Shown here piece after piece: positions 1 to 6,422 of a stretch of DNA of 43,105 nt. Position 1 is the first letter of the stretch. The number at the start of each line of letters is the position of its first letter. The notes beneath the pieces are model-generated. The model worked only from the letters and a program-made list of their open reading frames with translations. It did no database searches and was not told the DNA's origin. The stretch comes from Sulfurovum sp. TSL1 (GTDB lineage Bacteria > Campylobacterota > Campylobacteria > Campylobacterales > Sulfurovaceae). The translations under genes were made by a program, and so were the position numbers. Location of the stretch: the NCBI RefSeq assembly GCF_019972135.1, contig NZ_BPFI01000001.1, positions 1-43,105 on the forward strand. The letters run 5' to 3'.

Positions 1-79
1 TTTGAAATCAGAATCAGCTTTTTTTCTTCGTGTTAACCCTTAATATCCCTCTTTTTTTGGTAATTTGCAAGTGGCTCTA

Positions 80-125
80 TTTTATAAGGTTTTAAGAATA
101 AATCAATTCGGATATACTCTTAACA
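80..125 (+). promoter_or_regulatory. Repeat half-site with extended -10 promoter
   Basis: A right half of the local palindrome (TTTTATAAGGTTTT, 80-93) is followed by an extended -10 element, TATACT at 113-118, which would start transcription near 125 for the gene at 156. Most of this block recurs at 687-731 in front of the M50 protease gene. The -10 resembles the TGnTATAnT promoters of Campylobacterota; no -35 box is clear. The assignment rests on sequence resemblance only. Confidence 0.55.
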
Positions 126-155
126 CTAAAATATATCTATAGTGGAAAAATAAGA

Positions 156-593
156 ATGAAAAAATACTCAGTTTCTATTTATGCATTTTGCATTAATTTA
201 TCTGCTTTTTATATTGCTAGTGGACTAACACAAATATTCATAGAAATAATTAATGGCAATGATTTTAATATTATAGAGGCTTTTATTTTTGGTGGTTTAG
301 GAGGATTACTTTTTAATCTTTATACTTTTATACCTATCTTGATAGCTTTGGGTTTAGTTGATTATTATATTTATAAAAAGAAGAATTTACAGCTTTTCAT
401 TCCACTTCAAACTATTGTATTTTTGGGTTTGTTAATTTACATGATATATTTTTCAGAACCATTTTGTGTAGTAGAAGAATTTAGAGATCAATGTATTAAA
501 ATTAGCGTAGCTGGTATATTGACCTTTATTTCAATATTTAGCATTGCACAATATTTTAAATATTTGTTTTTTGTATTCTCATATCAGAAGTGA
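156..593 (+). CDS. Hypothetical small integral membrane protein
   Basis: This 145-residue protein is not recognised. It has about four hydrophobic segments (roughly residues 7-30, 45-68, 80-98 and 118-140), so it should sit in the inner membrane, and a cysteine pair (FCVVEEFRDQC) in the loop before the last segment. The start is the only in-frame ATG near the promoter; the ribosome site is weak (a short purine run just upstream). It stands alone between two copies of the local palindrome and is followed by a 149-base gap. Its base composition is even more AT-rich than the downstream genes, which fits a recently acquired gene. No function is proposed. Confidence 0.6.
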   Translation: MKKYSVSIYAFCINLSAFYIASGLTQIFIEIINGNDFNIIEAFIFGGLGGLLFNLYTFIPILIALGLVDYYIYKKKNLQLFIPLQTIVFLGLLIYMIYFSEPFCVVEEFRDQCIKISVAGILTFISIFSIAQYFKYLFFVFSYQK

Positions 594-628
594 TCGTATT
601 TATCATACATAATTTACCTAAATTGACC

Positions 629-700
629 AAAACCTTATAATTTAACATAGTTTATAGCAGTGAAGAAGTCCTTATAAAGTTATATATTTTATAAGGTTTT
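629..700. repeat. Extended copy of AT-rich palindrome (AAAACCTTATAA..TTATAAGGTTTT)
   Basis: The left arm AAAACCTTATAA (629-640) is followed by TTTAACATAG. A complete inner palindrome, CCTTATAAA (670-678) to TTTTATAAGG (687-696), ends in GGTTTT. Other copies lie at 80-93 (half), 1439-1470, 2557-2590 and 2636-2682. The copy at 2557 is the same unit with the middle about 38 bases shorter. The element lies between genes and its right arm runs into the promoter of the next gene. It could be a miniature mobile element, a protein-binding site or a processed RNA hairpin; the sequence does not decide. Confidence 0.7.
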
Positions 701-731
701 GAGAATTAGAAATTTTGATATACTCTTTAAC
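701..731 (+). promoter_or_regulatory. Promoter of M50 protease gene
   Basis: TTTTGATATACT contains an extended -10 (TGA then TATACT at 719-724). Transcription would start near 731, twelve bases before the ATG at 743. The block is a near copy of the one at 94-125, so promoter and palindrome arm appear to have been duplicated together. Confidence 0.6.
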
Positions 732-742
732 GGAGATTATTA

Positions 743-1387
743 ATGAATGAAACTGAAATTATCAAAATCATTACTATAATTACTGCACTTATGATTGCCA
801 TTATTGGTCATGAAATCATGCATGGTTTGGTTGCTTACAAATACGGTGATAGCACAGCTAAAAATAGAGGTCGTCTCAAAATGAATCCTCTTGTACATAT
901 TGATCCTGTAGGAAGCATTTTGGTTCCAGGTATGCTGTTTTTCTCAGGTGCTCCTTTTATATTTGGTTGGGCAAAACCTGTACCAATCAATATTTCAACC
1001 GTTATGAGAGATGGTGGTACCAATGCCGCAGTAGCAGTCTCATTAGCGGGGATTACCTACAACTTTGTATTGGCAGCCTTTTGTGCAGCCATCCTTCAAC
1101 TATTTTCTAATCCAACTTCTGCTACTGAAGTCTTCATCGCACTATTTTTATACCAAAGTGTTGTTATCAATGTATTGCTTGGGGTATTTAACCTGTGGCC
1201 AATTCCACCGCTAGATGGAGCAAATGCGATAAGATACATAGCTCAGGGTTTGAAATGGAGAAAATTTGCTATATTCTATGATAAAATATACCCCTATGGA
1301 ATGCTCATACTGGTAGCCGTACTCTTTACCCCTCTATCAAAGATGATATTTGAACCAGTACAATGGATCGTGAAGTGGTTACTTTAA
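743..1387 (+). CDS. M50 family site-2-type membrane metalloprotease
   Basis: A 214-residue polytopic protein of the peptidase M50 family. The zinc motif HEXXH is seen as HEIMH (residues 23-27) in the first membrane segment, and the second catalytic motif as NLWPIPPLDG near residue 150, whose aspartate is the third zinc ligand. Members cleave membrane proteins within the bilayer, often releasing regulators or clearing signal-peptide remnants. Length fits the short bacterial forms without a PDZ domain. The start has a good ribosome site (GGAG, eight bases upstream). It is a single-gene unit with palindrome copies on both sides. Its target is unknown and no anti-sigma factor is adjacent. Confidence 0.9.
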   Translation: MNETEIIKIITIITALMIAIIGHEIMHGLVAYKYGDSTAKNRGRLKMNPLVHIDPVGSILVPGMLFFSGAPFIFGWAKPVPINISTVMRDGGTNAAVAVSLAGITYNFVLAAFCAAILQLFSNPTSATEVFIALFLYQSVVINVLLGVFNLWPIPPLDGANAIRYIAQGLKWRKFAIFYDKIYPYGMLILVAVLFTPLSKMIFEPVQWIVKWLL

Positions 1388-1438
1388 ACTACATAACATC
1401 AACAGTTGGTAAATCTTACAAATAGACAAACGCAGAAA

Positions 1439-1470
1439 TCTTATAAATTTATATATTTTATAAGGTTTTT
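1439..1470. repeat. Compact palindrome copy overlapping a gene end
   Basis: CTTATAAATTTATATATTTT followed by ATAAGGTTTTT matches the inner palindrome at 670-700 at nearly every base. Its right arm overlaps the 3' end of the minus-strand gene at 1458-1988: the last codons (Lys-Thr-Leu) and the stop TAA are read from the arm itself, so this element has shaped that protein's C terminus. Confidence 0.7.
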
Positions 1471-1988
1471 ATAGTTTGTTCATTGTTTCTATTTTTTAAC
1501 ATCGTTTTGACATCAAAATCACAAGCTTCTGCATTCCAATTTGATGGGCTGCTTCCATATACACCACCACTTAATGCTTTATTGTATTCAAAATATTTTT
1601 TAGTACGTTCTTTCGTATTATAAGTATAATTTTCACTATTTCTAACGCCATTCATAACTTTTATACCCTGATGTTTAAGATACATTCTACAGTCAATTAC
1701 TCTTGATCCTTTTCGCTCTAGTTTCAATGCATCTGATAAAGAACTAGCTAGTATTTCTTGATCAACTCTAGCAAAAGCCAACATCAATTCAATCTCAATA
1801 GGTTTTATATACTTCTTAATTATTTTTCTCTCCACATCATCTCTAACGCCATTATTATTACTATCAATACCAAGAAGTGTAGAGTTATTGATTATAGGGT
1901 CTGGTTCAGGTGGTAGAGTGTGTCCATTTATGGTTTCGGAATAAATGTTTGAAGTTAAAAGTAGTAATACTAGTGCAAGTCTTTTCAT
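1458..1988 (-). CDS. Exported hypothetical protein with Ca-loop-like motif (copy 2)
   Basis: A 176-residue protein with an N-terminal signal peptide (MKRLALVLLLLTSNIYSE) followed by NGHTLPPEPDP and GIDSNNNGVRDDVER. The D-x-N-x-N-G-x-x-D-D spacing resembles EF-hand or thrombospondin-type calcium loops. The N-terminal 55 residues are nearly identical to the upstream paralogue (1985-2500), while the rest has diverged. The start codon overlaps the paralogue's stop (ATGA), implying translational coupling. Two cysteines (DCRMYL, ACDF) may form a disulphide after export. The C terminus runs into a palindrome arm. I recall similar short exported proteins in other Proteobacteria, all of unknown function. 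Confidence 0.7.
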   Translation of the reverse strand: MKRLALVLLLLTSNIYSETINGHTLPPEPDPIINNSTLLGIDSNNNGVRDDVERKIIKKYIKPIEIELMLAFARVDQEILASSLSDALKLERKGSRVIDCRMYLKHQGIKVMNGVRNSENYTYNTKERTKKYFEYNKALSGGVYGSSPSNWNAEACDFDVKTMLKNRNNEQTIKTL

Positions 1989-2500
1989 AGCTGAACCTTT
2001 AAGTTTCCATTTTCATCAAAAATGCAATTCATTTTATCCGGTACTATTACATTATCAAAAACCTTACCACTGAATGATGCATTATATCTTTCATAAGCTA
2101 CACGTCTTTTAATAGTATTAAATTGAATTTTCTTAATTTCTTTTGATGTGGAGGTGTAATAATATTTCACTTTAAACCACTCATAAGTTTTTTCCAAATA
2201 ATACTCACAGGATAAAGATTTATCAGATAATTTTACATATTTATGTGCTTGACTAATATCTGATATTTGAGTTTGAAGCCTATTAGCCTCTTGTAACATC
2301 ATCCCTCTTTCAATAGGATGCTTGTATGTCTTATATATCCAACGCTCCACATCATCTCTCACACCATTGTTGTTCGAGTCTATTCCTAACAATGTAGAAT
2401 TATTGATTTTAGGATCTGGTTCAGGTGGGAGGATGTGTCCGTTTATGGTTTCGGAATAAATGTTTGAAGTTAAGAGTAGTACGAGTGCAAGTCTTTTCAT
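1985..2500 (-). CDS. Exported hypothetical protein with Ca-loop-like motif (copy 1)
   Basis: A 171-residue signal-peptide protein, first gene of a two-gene unit. After the signal (cleavage near IYSE) it carries NGHILPPEPDP and GIDSNNNGVRDDVERWI, a loop with Asp/Asn ligands like those of calcium-binding loops, then a helical stretch rich in Lys and Tyr and two cysteines (CEYYLE, NCIFDE). The ATG follows a ribosome site (AGAGGAT, about six bases upstream). N-terminal DNA is almost the same as in the next gene, indicating recent duplication or gene conversion limited to the 5' third. No enzyme motif is recognised, and a secreted or periplasmic role is inferred only from the signal. Confidence 0.7.
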   Translation of the reverse strand: MKRLALVLLLTSNIYSETINGHILPPEPDPKINNSTLLGIDSNNNGVRDDVERWIYKTYKHPIERGMMLQEANRLQTQISDISQAHKYVKLSDKSLSCEYYLEKTYEWFKVKYYYTSTSKEIKKIQFNTIKRRVAYERYNASFSGKVFDNVIVPDKMNCIFDENGNLKVQL

Positions 2501-2526
2501 TATCTATCCTCTATTTTATACACTCA

Positions 2527-2532
2527 ATTATA
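2527..2532 (-). promoter_or_regulatory. -10 element for the duplicated exported genes
   Basis: On the minus strand TATAAT (2532-2527) lies in CTATATAATTGAG. The start would be near 2520, leaving a leader of about 20 bases that contains the AGAGGAT ribosome site before the ATG at 2500. Confidence 0.45.
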
Positions 2533-2556
2533 TAGAATATTATTCCTTCAAAACTG

Positions 2557-2590
2557 AAAACCTTATAATCTAACATATTTTATAAGGTTA
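2557..2590. repeat. Short palindrome copy
   Basis: AAAACCTTATAA (2557-2568), a middle TCTAACAT, and ATTTTATAAGGTTA (2577-2590) form a nearly perfect inverted repeat sharing left arm and middle with the 629 copy. A separate perfect 12-base palindrome TCGCTATAGCGA follows directly at 2592-2603. Confidence 0.7.
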
Positions 2591-2785
2591 TTCGCTATAG
2601 CGATGTTTGCAAGGTATAATTTTGTACCCTTCAATAGAAAACCTTATAAAATGTCCTATATAGGTCTATTTTATGTGGTTATTTGTTTTTTGAAATTACT
2701 TTACTACTTTCCATTTATGATTGAGTTTGTTACGTGGATTTATATTGCTTATGGCATAAGTGAGGAGCATTAAATGTAAAGAGTT
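2591..2785. repeat. Non-coding stretch with diverged palindrome copy at 2636-2682
   Basis: This part of the gap between the exported pair and the first porin holds no gene I can support. At 2636-2682 GAAAACCTTATAAAATG pairs with TATTTTATGTGGTTAT around a central CCTATATAGG, a diverged member of the palindrome family. The remainder up to the porin terminator shows nothing further. Confidence 0.5.
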
Positions 2786-2836
2786 AAAAAAAAGGGCCCG
2801 CACACTCTCGGAAGAGAGTGGTGTATTCAAAACGGG
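2786..2836 (-). terminator. Two-tier hairpin terminator of first porin
   Basis: Read on the minus strand, an inner 7-bp stem CACTCTC/GAGAGTG (2803-2820, four-base loop) is enclosed by CCCG (2836-2833) pairing with CGGG (2800-2797), followed by a run of eight T (2793-2786). This is a standard Rho-independent terminator. The same stem and the flanking block up to the stop codon occur after the second porin. Confidence 0.8.
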
Positions 2837-2859
2837 TTTTTGGAGATTACAATGTTTGA

Positions 2860-4029
2860 TTAAAATTTGTATGTTGCGATAAGCTCAAGTGCTTGATTGT
2901 CACCTGATCCGTCACCATAATCAGTGTTAGAGTAGATAGCATCCAGAGAGATACAGTTAGTCAGTCCATATCCTAAGATCAAGTCGAACTCAGAACCTTC
3001 TTCCCCTGCTACAGTTTCTTCATAGTTTACATAATCTGCAGTCACTGCAAACCCACTAAATTCTGTTGAAGCTTCCACTTTGAAAGCATCACCAATTGCA
3101 TTAGAACCTAAACTGTTCCACATAGTAGTATAGATAGCATCATTATCTATAAACCCTGCAGGCGCATCTGCAGTATGTACATATGCACCCATGAGGTCAA
3201 ATCCACCTACTGAACCTGATGCTTTGATACCGTATACATTTGACGCATCACCTACATCCCAATCAGTATTTACATACTGAGCAGCAACATCGATACCTGC
3301 AATTTTCATACCTGCATCAGCATAAACCTGAGTATAACTCAAATCATAAGCATCATCTACATTATAGTACCAGATACTGGCATCAAATGCATCGCTATAC
3401 GCTGCACCGACTGTCCAGTTGTCTCCTTCAAGTTCTTCAAAGTCTACACCGGAGTTCACTCCTCTAAATTCTGTAATGTATGAAGCCGTTAAAGTAACAT
3501 TAGGGATCGATTTGTTCATCACAGTATATGCTTCATACGAACCTGAAGCTAACAACCAGTCAAATCCGCTTATCTGTGGTGTGAAAAGTAGTTGACGACC
3601 GAGTACGAAAGTCGTATCACCATAGGTTGCAGTAATGTTAGCAACGTTCAAGAAAGCACCCGTGTCTTTAGGATTATCTGTCCAATATTCAAAACCACCA
3701 AAAGAGATACTTTCATTCATGAGGTTTGAATATCCAACGCCTGATAGGTTACCTATGATACCATCCATGATCTTATGTGACACATCTACAGTGACGGCTG
3801 CTGCCAATGAGCTGGTTTCTTTATCAAAAACGCTATTTGCGCCAAAGTTATCATCAGTGTAATAATAAAGTACAGCTTTACTATCGATCGTTGTGTTACT
3901 GTTACACGCTGCTGCTTCAACAACCGGTGCTTCTACTACTGGCTCTGCTGGAGCGATGTCTCCACCTGCAAATGCCGAGCTCATAGCTAACGCTGCGACT
4001 AAACTCAATTTTGTCCATTTCATATTCAT
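2860..4029 (-). CDS. Outer membrane porin (Campylobacterota OprD/MOMP-like), copy A
   Basis: A 389-residue outer membrane beta-barrel protein. The signal peptide (MKWTKLSLVAALAMSSAFAGG) is followed by a Pro/Glu/Val-rich linker (DIAPAEPVVEAPVVEA), then alternating aromatic beta-strands ending in ATYKF with the terminal Phe used by the BAM machinery. The start at 4029 follows AAGGAAA; a second ATG six bases later gives MKWTK exactly as in the paralogue and is equally possible, so the longer MLHF... reading is rejected. It is tandem with copy B (4375-5508), with its own promoter and terminator. It probably forms a general or substrate-selective pore; substrate cannot be read from the sequence. 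Confidence 0.85.
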   Translation of the reverse strand: MNMKWTKLSLVAALAMSSAFAGGDIAPAEPVVEAPVVEAAACNSNTTIDSKAVLYYYTDDNFGANSVFDKETSSLAAAVTVDVSHKIMDGIIGNLSGVGYSNLMNESISFGGFEYWTDNPKDTGAFLNVANITATYGDTTFVLGRQLLFTPQISGFDWLLASGSYEAYTVMNKSIPNVTLTASYITEFRGVNSGVDFEELEGDNWTVGAAYSDAFDASIWYYNVDDAYDLSYTQVYADAGMKIAGIDVAAQYVNTDWDVGDASNVYGIKASGSVGGFDLMGAYVHTADAPAGFIDNDAIYTTMWNSLGSNAIGDAFKVEASTEFSGFAVTADYVNYEETVAGEEGSEFDLILGYGLTNCISLDAIYSNTDYGDGSGDNQALELIATYKF

Positions 4030-4374
4030 ATTATTTCCTTGTGTTATATTTTGGATAATAAAGTGTAACATAGTGTTAACAAAAAATGAACGGGTATGTG
4101 ATTATTTTTTAATCATTTGAATATATTTTTCCAAACTAAGTAGATAGATCGAATTGATTAAAAATAAGTAGCACTGATGAAAATATATCAAAGAGGATGT
4201 TCTTTGAATGAAAGTGTTTTTATTGCTTGATCTATCAGGTTATCTATTGGTTCATTCATACAATCTTTCAAATTATTATGAGGAGATAGTCTAAAGCTAT
4301 TTAAGGGAGTGACCCGAACACTCTCCGAAGAGAGTGGCGTATTCAAACGGGTTTTTGGAGATTACAATGTTTGA
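4030..4374 (-). promoter_or_regulatory. Inter-porin region: promoter of copy A and 3' hairpin of copy B
   Basis: The gap has no convincing gene. On the minus strand an extended -10 (TGTTACACT, TACACT at 4067-4062) sits about 33 bases before the start of copy A, in a stretch (GTTAAC..TATGTTACACTT..TATCCAAAAT) conserved before copy B at 5532-5560. At 4312-4352 lies the two-tier hairpin after copy B (CACTCTC/GAGAGTG inside ACCCG/CGGGT), but without a T tract, so it may act as a stabilising 3' end or a weak terminator. Confidence 0.6.
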
Positions 4375-5508
4375 TTAAAACTTGTAGTTTACATATAGTT
4401 CAAGCTGATTTACATCTTCGTTAGGATCCCAAACAGTACTTTGAGTGTTCGTATAAACAATTCCAGCATCAATAGCATCTGTGAAGTCATATCCTAGAAC
4501 TACATCGAATTCGTAGCTGTCATTGTCATAATCTGCATAAGAAACTTCAGCAGCGATATCCATGATCGTTGTTGCAGCAGCCACTTTAAATGAATCTATG
4601 TCATCACCAAGATATTGGTTAGCTACTGTAGTATTCCATTGGTTAGTGTAAAGGCTGTTCCAACCAACAAATCCTGTACTGTTATCACTTAAGTTGACAT
4701 ATGCTGCACTAAGATCAAATCCTGAGATTGATGTAGATGCCATAATACCGTATGCTGTTGAATCTTCAAAAGTATCAAAGTCCGTATCTACATATTGACC
4801 TTCTAGTTTGAACGAACCAAAGTTGTAACCAAGATCAGCATAAACCTGAGTATAAGCACCAGCATCTATGTTATAGTACCATACGCTACCATTGATAGTC
4901 TTGTCATCATATGCTGCACCAATGGTCCAGTTGTCTCCATCAAGAGAATCACCGAATTCACCACTGTTGTTAGCTCTGTGTTTAGTTACATATGATCCAA
5001 CAAGTGCCACGTTCTCTATAGAACTGTTCACTACAGTATAAGCTTCAAATGCACCCGGTGCAAGTAACCAATCATACCCTTGGAGCATTGGTGTACCGAG
5101 TAATTGACGACCTGCTACTAAAGTAGTGTCTGCATAGGTTGCTGTTAAGTTCGCTATTTGGAAGAAAGCACCTCTTTTATCACCTCCTTCAAAATATCCC
5201 CATGTATCTTGGTTCATCGTATTGATGTATCCAACAGCTGAGAAGTTTGCTGTCAACCAATCAGTAAATGAGTGAGATACATCCAGTGTTGCACCAAAAG
5301 CCAATTGTGCTTGGTCCCCGAACATGTCATCCGCTGGAAGGCTATCATCAGTGATATAGTATCCAGTTAATTTACCAGCAATAGTTGTAGCTGAGGCAGC
5401 CTTAACGACCGGTGCTTCAACAACTGGTTCTACCGGAGCAATGTCTCCTCCTGCAAAAGATGCGCTAACAGCTAACGCTGCTGCCAAACTTAATTTTGTC
5501 CATTTCAT
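4375..5508 (-). CDS. Outer membrane porin (Campylobacterota OprD/MOMP-like), copy B
   Basis: A 377-residue paralogue of the porin at 2860-4029. Signal peptide MKWTKLSLAAALAVSASFAGG, the same Pro/Val-rich linker (DIAPVEPVVEAPVV), shared strand motifs (DWLLAPGAFEAYTVVNSSI against DWLLASGSYEAYTVMNKSI; GDNWTIGAAY against GDNWTVGAAY) and terminal NYKF. The ATG follows AAGGGG at good spacing. Signal, linker, promoter and 3' region are the most conserved parts, while surface-loop segments differ, as expected of duplicated porins that have taken different specificities or antigenic faces. Confidence 0.85.
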   Translation of the reverse strand: MKWTKLSLAAALAVSASFAGGDIAPVEPVVEAPVVKAASATTIAGKLTGYYITDDSLPADDMFGDQAQLAFGATLDVSHSFTDWLTANFSAVGYINTMNQDTWGYFEGGDKRGAFFQIANLTATYADTTLVAGRQLLGTPMLQGYDWLLAPGAFEAYTVVNSSIENVALVGSYVTKHRANNSGEFGDSLDGDNWTIGAAYDDKTINGSVWYYNIDAGAYTQVYADLGYNFGSFKLEGQYVDTDFDTFEDSTAYGIMASTSISGFDLSAAYVNLSDNSTGFVGWNSLYTNQWNTTVANQYLGDDIDSFKVAAATTIMDIAAEVSYADYDNDSYEFDVVLGYDFTDAIDAGIVYTNTQSTVWDPNEDVNQLELYVNYKF

Positions 5509-5541
5509 GTTTTTCCCCTTGTTTTGAATTTTGGATAAACA

Positions 5542-5547
5542 AGTGTA
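5542..5547 (-). promoter_or_regulatory. -10 element of porin copy B
   Basis: Minus-strand TGTTACACT with TACACT at 5547-5542, about 33 bases before the ATG, inside the block conserved between the two porin promoters. Conservation between paralogues supports the assignment. Confidence 0.55.
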
Positions 5548-5663
5548 ACATAAGGATTAACAGAAAATAAATGAGATAGTGATTAATTTTTAACCAATTT
5601 ATGAGATAGATAGAGAGGCTAAAAGAAAATAAATAGAAATATGATTAATATTTGGTTGATTTG

Positions 5664-6224
5664 CTAGATAGAGGTATGTTTAAAGAAATCCCTGACATAT
5701 TCATAGCCGGAATAGAGGGTCAATGCAACAGCAGACCATAAGAGAAGTTCAGCACCGGGCCATTGCATCAGTAAAAAACCTATGGCAACCATTTGGGCGA
5801 CTGTTTTGACCTTCCCCATCCATGATGCGGCAATATCAAGCCCCTGGCTGACGGCTGACACTCTAAGTCCGGTAATAAAGAGTTCCCGTGTGAGTATAAG
5901 GAAGATGGCCCATGGTGAGGCAGACCCAAGCATCATGAGTCCTAAAAAGCCTGCCAGTGTCAGCATCTTGTCTGCCAAAGGGTCAAGGATCTTTCCCATG
6001 GTGGTGATCTGGTTAAAGGTACGTGCGATATAGCCATCAAAAAAGTCAGTTGCTGAGGCTACCACAAAGATAAAGGCTGCAAAGTAGTTGAGCCATGAAG
6101 GGTGTATACCATGAAAGAGAGAGGCATCCTGGTTGACCAGAAAAAGGAACATCACCGGAGCCAGAAGAAGACGTATGAATGCTAAGATATTTGGAATGTT
6201 CAATATTTGTTGTTTTGCCATCAT
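5664..6224 (-). CDS. pgsA: CDP-diacylglycerol--glycerol-3-phosphate 3-phosphatidyltransferase
   Basis: Phosphatidylglycerophosphate synthase, an inner membrane enzyme that transfers phosphatidyl from CDP-diacylglycerol to glycerol-3-phosphate, the committed step to phosphatidylglycerol. The CDP-alcohol phosphotransferase signature is complete: D60-x2-D63-G64-x2-A67-R68-x8-G77-x3-D81-x3-D85. 186 residues with several hydrophobic segments fits the family. Two adjacent ATGs are possible; the second, at 6221, is better spaced from AGGAG. It is the last gene of the minus-strand operon, 198 bases after the FabL-like gene. From memory, Helicobacter pylori keeps pgsA near the same neighbours. Confidence 0.92.
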   Translation of the reverse strand: MMAKQQILNIPNILAFIRLLLAPVMFLFLVNQDASLFHGIHPSWLNYFAAFIFVVASATDFFDGYIARTFNQITTMGKILDPLADKMLTLAGFLGLMMLGSASPWAIFLILTRELFITGLRVSAVSQGLDIAASWMGKVKTVAQMVAIGFLLMQWPGAELLLWSAVALTLYSGYEYVRDFFKHTSI

Positions 6225-6253
6225 CTTACTCCTGATAATATATGAATCCTCTC

Positions 6254-6336
6254 GTCACTTTTTTCTTTTTGTACTGCGACAAAAAAGAAAGGAAAGTAAC
6301 CAAAAAAGAAAAAACGCAAGCGACAAAGACTGATTC
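6254..6336. repeat. Intra-operon palindromic element (CTTTTT..AAAAAG type)
   Basis: Between the FabL-like gene and pgsA, TCACTTTTTTCTTTTTGT (6255-6272) is mirrored by ACAAAAAAGAAAGGAAAGTA (from 6279) and followed by another CCAAAAAAGAAAAAACGC run. This pattern of CTTTTT and GTAACCAAAAAAG blocks resembles dispersed intergenic palindromes seen in many Proteobacteria. In the transcript it would make a long A/U-rich hairpin between two co-transcribed genes and might attenuate pgsA. Confidence 0.5.
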
Positions 6337-6422
6337 AAGTTATTAAAGTACTGACTAGCCTAAATGTATCTTGGACATAAAAGTGTACATTGGATTTTTC
6401 TTTTAAGTCTGTATTTCCTATT

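Noticed and set aside
629-2590. Palindromes between genes read as integron attC sites
   Set aside because: Left arms contain RYYYAAC-like ATTTAAC and ATCTAAC, but matching GTTRRRY ends are missing, copies are short and variable, genes lie in both orientations, and no integrase is present.
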